Source of the DNA: Pseudomonadota bacterium
Lineage (GTDB): Bacteria > Myxococcota_A > Polyangia > Polyangiales > Polyangiaceae
DNA: 8,542 bases
Reading direction: 5' to 3'
Assembly: GCA_023460875.1 (NCBI GenBank)
Contig: JAEWOQ010000077.1
Span: forward strand, 1-8,542
Position numbers and translations under genes: made by a program. The notes below the pieces were generated by a model. The model made no database searches, was not told the origin of the DNA, and saw only the letters and a program-made list of their open reading frames with translations. Each line of letters opens with the position of its first letter. Position 1 is the first letter of the stretch. Shown in pieces: positions 6,337-8,542 of the stretch.

Positions 6337-7748
6337 CGGAGTTCCCCCGACCCCTCGTGGGCGCCGGCGGGCCACTCATGGTCCAAACCGTCCGCGTTTT
6401 CAACCGTCGACAGCACGGAGGTGACCTCGGCCTCGAAAGCCCCTGTACGTACGCGCACTTCCACCCGCTCCCCCAGGACGAGCTCCTCCGCCGAGCGGAT
6501 CGGGATCCCCCCGGCGCGGGTCGCCAGGGCGTAGCCCCGCCCGAGGATGGCGAGGGGGGAGAGCGCCTGGAGCGCCGCGCTCTCACTCCCGAGCCGCGCG
6601 CGACAGCGGTCGAGCACCCGAGCCATCGCAGCCGTCAAGCGGCCCCTCAAGGGCCCTAGCTGACCCCGAGCACGAGCGAGGACCGCCTGGGGATGATGCA
6701 GGGCGAGCCGCCGGTGCTGCTGCTCGAGACGCGATCGTCGCTGGGTGAGCTGGCGCCGCAGGCCCCCCTCCAGCCGCGCCCGCAGCTCGTCGAGGTCCTG
6801 CTGCCGCGCCGCGATCAAGAAGCGCGGATCGCTGAGGCGCTGGCCCAGGCGCTCGGAGCGCAGCCGCTCCTCGTGGAGGCGGCTGACCATCGCGCGCTTC
6901 AGGTGCCGCTGGTAGCCCCGGATCGTCTGGCGCCGCTCCTCCAGGCTCGGCACGACGAGCTCGGCGGCCTCGGACGGCGTGGCCGCGCGGCGGTCCGCCA
7001 CGAGATCCGCGAGCGAGATGTCGATCTCGTGGCCGACGGCGCTCACCACCGGCACCTTGCAGCGAGCCACCCGCCGCACCACCCGCTCGTCGTTGAAGGC
7101 CATGAGGTCTTCACCGGATCCACCGCCGCGACCGAGGATGATCACGTCCAGCCTGGGATAGGCCTCGATGCGGTCGAGGGCCTCCAGGAGGCTCCGCACG
7201 GCGCCCTCCCCTTGCACCGTGGCGTGGCTCACCACGACCCGTACCCTCCCGCGCCGGAGCGCGACCGTGCAGATGTCATGAACCGCCGCGCCGCTGCGGC
7301 TCGTGACCACGCCCACCACCCGAGGATCCGACGGCAACGGACGCTTCCGGCGAGCGTCGAAGAGCCCCTCCGCGGCGAGCTGGATCTTGAGCCGCTCCAA
7401 GGCTTCGAGCAGGGCGCCACGCCCAGCGGGTCGGGCCGCCTCCGCCACCCACTGCAGACGTCCACGCCGCTCGTAGACCGTCGCGCGCCCCCGGAGCTGC
7501 ACGCGCGCGCCTTCGGTGAGCACGGCGCGGGCCCGCGCCGCCTGGAACTTGTACATCACGCACTCGATGCACGCGTCCGCCCGCTCATCCTTGAGGGTGA
7601 AGTAGCAGTGCCCGCTCGGGGCTCGCTTGAAGCCGCCGATCTCACCCTCCACCCAGTCGGTCCCGCTCAGGCCCTCGAGGGCGATGCGCAGGCGTCGCGC
7701 CAGCTCTGCGACACCGATGATTCGTTCTTCGTCGGCTCTGCCCATCAT
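6333..7748 (-). CDS. xseA: Exonuclease VII large subunit
   Basis: XseA is the catalytic subunit of exonuclease VII, which degrades single-stranded DNA from both ends and acts in repair. The 471 residues begin with an OB-fold DNA-binding domain (about 10-105: VAELARRLRIALE, WVEGEIGGF, GHCYFTLKDE). The catalytic domain (about 125-270) has VGVVTSRSGAAVHDI (145-159), ILGRGGGSGEDL (204-215), FNDERVVR, VSAVGHEIDISLADLVADRRAATPSEAAEL with H240 (235-264). A long Arg/Leu-rich coiled-coil arm (about 270-390) carries the small-subunit binding region, and a C-terminal beta segment includes LGRGYALAT. The length is normal. Two tandem ATG codons mark the start (7748-7746 and 7745-7743) and no Shine-Dalgarno sequence precedes them. 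The small-subunit gene xseB, often adjacent, is not in the window. It heads the leftward unit with aroE and the debranching enzyme. Confidence 0.96.
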   Translation of the reverse strand: MMGRADEERIIGVAELARRLRIALEGLSGTDWVEGEIGGFKRAPSGHCYFTLKDERADACIECVMYKFQAARARAVLTEGARVQLRGRATVYERRGRLQWVAEAARPAGRGALLEALERLKIQLAAEGLFDARRKRPLPSDPRVVGVVTSRSGAAVHDICTVALRRGRVRVVVSHATVQGEGAVRSLLEALDRIEAYPRLDVIILGRGGGSGEDLMAFNDERVVRRVARCKVPVVSAVGHEIDISLADLVADRRAATPSEAAELVVPSLEERRQTIRGYQRHLKRAMVSRLHEERLRSERLGQRLSDPRFLIAARQQDLDELRARLEGGLRRQLTQRRSRLEQQHRRLALHHPQAVLARARGQLGPLRGRLTAAMARVLDRCRARLGSESAALQALSPLAILGRGYALATRAGGIPIRSAEELVLGERVEVRVRTGAFEAEVTSVLSTVENADGLDHEWPAGAHEGSGELR

Positions 7749-7975
7749 TCAGCCCGGGCTGTATAGACCGAAAGTCGCGGCGCAAGCGAGGGCGACGCCG
7801 CCTGCGAGCGCGCGGAGGCAGCCAGCGCGCCTCCCGCGAAACCGGCGACGGCTCCGAAAACGGCCGCGATGTGCGCCCTGCGGCTCAGCGCCGGTCGAGC
7901 GCCGCTCCACGCGAGGGGTCGCCGCTGTATAAGACCAGGCAGAGGCCGCAGGCCGTTTCCTACATGGGGCGACAC
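7745..7975 (-). CDS. Doubtful small reading frame ahead of xseA
   Basis: A 76-codon frame with a GTG start runs through the gap towards xseA and stops at TGA 7747-7745, overlapping the xseA ATG. The predicted product has a Gly/Ala-rich hydrophobic stretch (IAAVFGAVAGFAGGALAAS, about residues 36-54) that could cross a membrane. Against it: no recognisable family, no clear ribosome site, a weaker third-position GC bias than neighbouring genes, and a position overlapping the likely accC promoter. The ATGA overlap is automatic, because xseA begins ATGATG and supplies a TGA in that frame. It is more likely chance than gene, but the same layout recurs at the next two junctions. Confidence 0.15.
   Translation of the reverse strand: MSPHVGNGLRPLPGLIQRRPLAWSGARPALSRRAHIAAVFGAVAGFAGGALAASARSQAASPSLAPRLSVYTARAE
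7751..7760. promoter_or_regulatory. Perfect 10-bp palindrome next to the xseA start
   Basis: AGCCCGGGCT reads the same on both strands and lies two bases upstream of the first xseA ATG. It could be an operator half-site pair or could hide the start region in RNA. At this base composition a palindrome of this length may also be chance. No regulator can be named. Confidence 0.25.
7926..7933 (+). promoter_or_regulatory. Possible -10 element for the carboxylase gene
   Basis: TATAAG at 7928-7933, directly preceded by TG, matches the sigma-70 -10 consensus at five of six positions and is one of few A/T-rich stretches in the window. Initiation about seven bases downstream would give a leader of roughly 40 bases before ATG 7981. 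No convincing -35 element is seen at 16-18 bases upstream, so this rests on the -10 match alone. Confidence 0.3.
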
Positions 7976-7980
7976 GATTC

Positions 7981-8542
7981 ATGAAGGCGTTGCGCAAAGT
8001 GCTGATCGCGAACCGCGGCGAGATCGCCGTACGGATCGCCAGGACCCTGAGGGACATGGGGATCGCGAGCGTCGCGGTCTACTCGGACGCGGATCGGGAC
8101 GCCCTCCACGTCGCCGCCGCCGACGAGGCGTTCCCCATCGGCCCTGCTCCCGCGGTGCAAAGCTACCTGGACGTGGAGCGCTTGCTCACGGTGGCGCGGA
8201 AGGCCGGGTGCGACGCGCTGCACCCGGGCTACGGCTTCCTGTCGGAGTCGCCAGAGTTGGCGGACGCTTGCGCCCGCGCCCAGCTCGAGTTCATCGGCCC
8301 CCCCGCCGCCGCGATGCGGCGCATGGGGCTCAAGGTCGAGGCGCGCGAGGCGATGCGCGAGGCCGGAGTGCCGATCATCCCGGGGGGCCCGGCGGGCGAT
8401 CTCGAGGACGCACGCCGCAGCGCGGAGGCCATCGGCTATCCCGTCCTGCTGAAGCCATCCGCCGGTGGGGGCGGGAAGGGCATGCGCCGTGTCTACTCGG
8501 AGGCGGAGCTCCCCGAGGCGCTGGAGCGCGCCAGGAGCGAAG
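7981..8542 (+). CDS. Biotin carboxylase subunit of an acyl-CoA carboxylase, 5' part only
   Basis: The first 187 codons are present and the gene runs off the window end. The product starts MKALRKVLIANRGEIAVRI, the classic biotin carboxylase N-terminus. It continues with VAVYSDADRDALHVAAADEAF (about 31-51), SYLDVERLL, HPGYGFLSES (81-90), FIGPPAAAMRRMGLKVEAR (104-122), AGVPIIPGG (128-136) and the ATP-grasp glycine loop KPSAGGGGKGMR (158-169). The enzyme carboxylates biotin using ATP and bicarbonate for acetyl-CoA or propionyl-CoA carboxylase. The fragment cannot tell AccC from the alpha subunit of an acyl-CoA carboxylase with a fused biotin carrier domain, so no symbol is given. ATG 7981 is chosen because homologues start just before KVLIANRGEI; only a weak GGGG lies 12-15 bases upstream. 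The gene is divergent from xseA. The common SEN motif reads SES here, a minor change. Confidence 0.93.
   Translation, partial: MKALRKVLIANRGEIAVRIARTLRDMGIASVAVYSDADRDALHVAAADEAFPIGPAPAVQSYLDVERLLTVARKAGCDALHPGYGFLSESPELADACARAQLEFIGPPAAAMRRMGLKVEAREAMREAGVPIIPGGPAGDLEDARRSAEAIGYPVLLKPSAGGGGKGMRRVYSEAELPEALERARSE

Noticed and set aside
6334..6375. Upstream start for aroE at 6375
   Set aside because: It would add 13 Arg-rich residues; ATG at 6336 begins right before the conserved first strand, has a GGGGGA ribosome site and overlaps the xseA stop.
6693..7766. 357-codon plus-strand frame opposite xseA
   Set aside because: Antisense of a complete xseA with all catalytic motifs; the translation has no recognisable domain.

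Overview
The window is strongly GC-rich bacterial DNA, nearly all coding, with G or C at most third codon positions. The gene styles (an OmpR-type regulator, HflK/HflC, a DUF3293-like protein, a short GH133-type debranching enzyme) suit a high-GC Gram-negative bacterium. My best guess is a myxobacterium or related deltaproteobacterium, but this is an impression from protein style, not proof. I see no insertion sequence, integrase, CRISPR array, tRNA or rRNA, so this looks like ordinary chromosome rather than a mobile or defence region.

Layout, left to right. (1) Bases 5-1182 (+): an OmpR/PhoB-family response regulator whose stop overlaps the start of a DUF3293-like gene (TGATG junction). (2) Bases 1183-1437: a 255-base gap with a weak hairpin, a 13-bp tandem repeat (six full copies plus a partial one) and a compound hairpin, all ahead of hflK. 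(3) Bases 1438-3314 (+): hflK and hflC, overlapping by ATGA, encoding the membrane SPFH-domain pair that modulates the FtsH protease. (4) Bases 3315-3367: a 53-base gap between convergent genes, mostly filled by one 39-nt hairpin. (5) Bases 3368-7748 (-): a tight three-gene unit read right to left, xseA (exonuclease VII large subunit), aroE (shikimate dehydrogenase) and a GH133-type glycogen debranching enzyme, with ATGA overlaps at both junctions. (6) Bases 7749-7980: a 232-base divergent promoter region with a palindrome and a repeated TATA-containing motif. (7) From base 7981 (+): the first 187 codons of a biotin carboxylase / acyl-CoA carboxylase subunit, cut by the window end.

Functionally these are housekeeping modules placed side by side: signal transduction, membrane protease control, DNA repair, aromatic biosynthesis, glycogen breakdown and carboxylation. 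All four junctions between neighbouring same-strand genes overlap, which predicts translational coupling. I found no convincing undescribed system. The points most worth a second look are the apparent Glu-to-Gln change at a likely catalytic position of the debranching enzyme, the 13-bp repeat ahead of hflK, the strand-asymmetric hairpin after hflC, and the coupling of a DUF3293-like gene to a response regulator.
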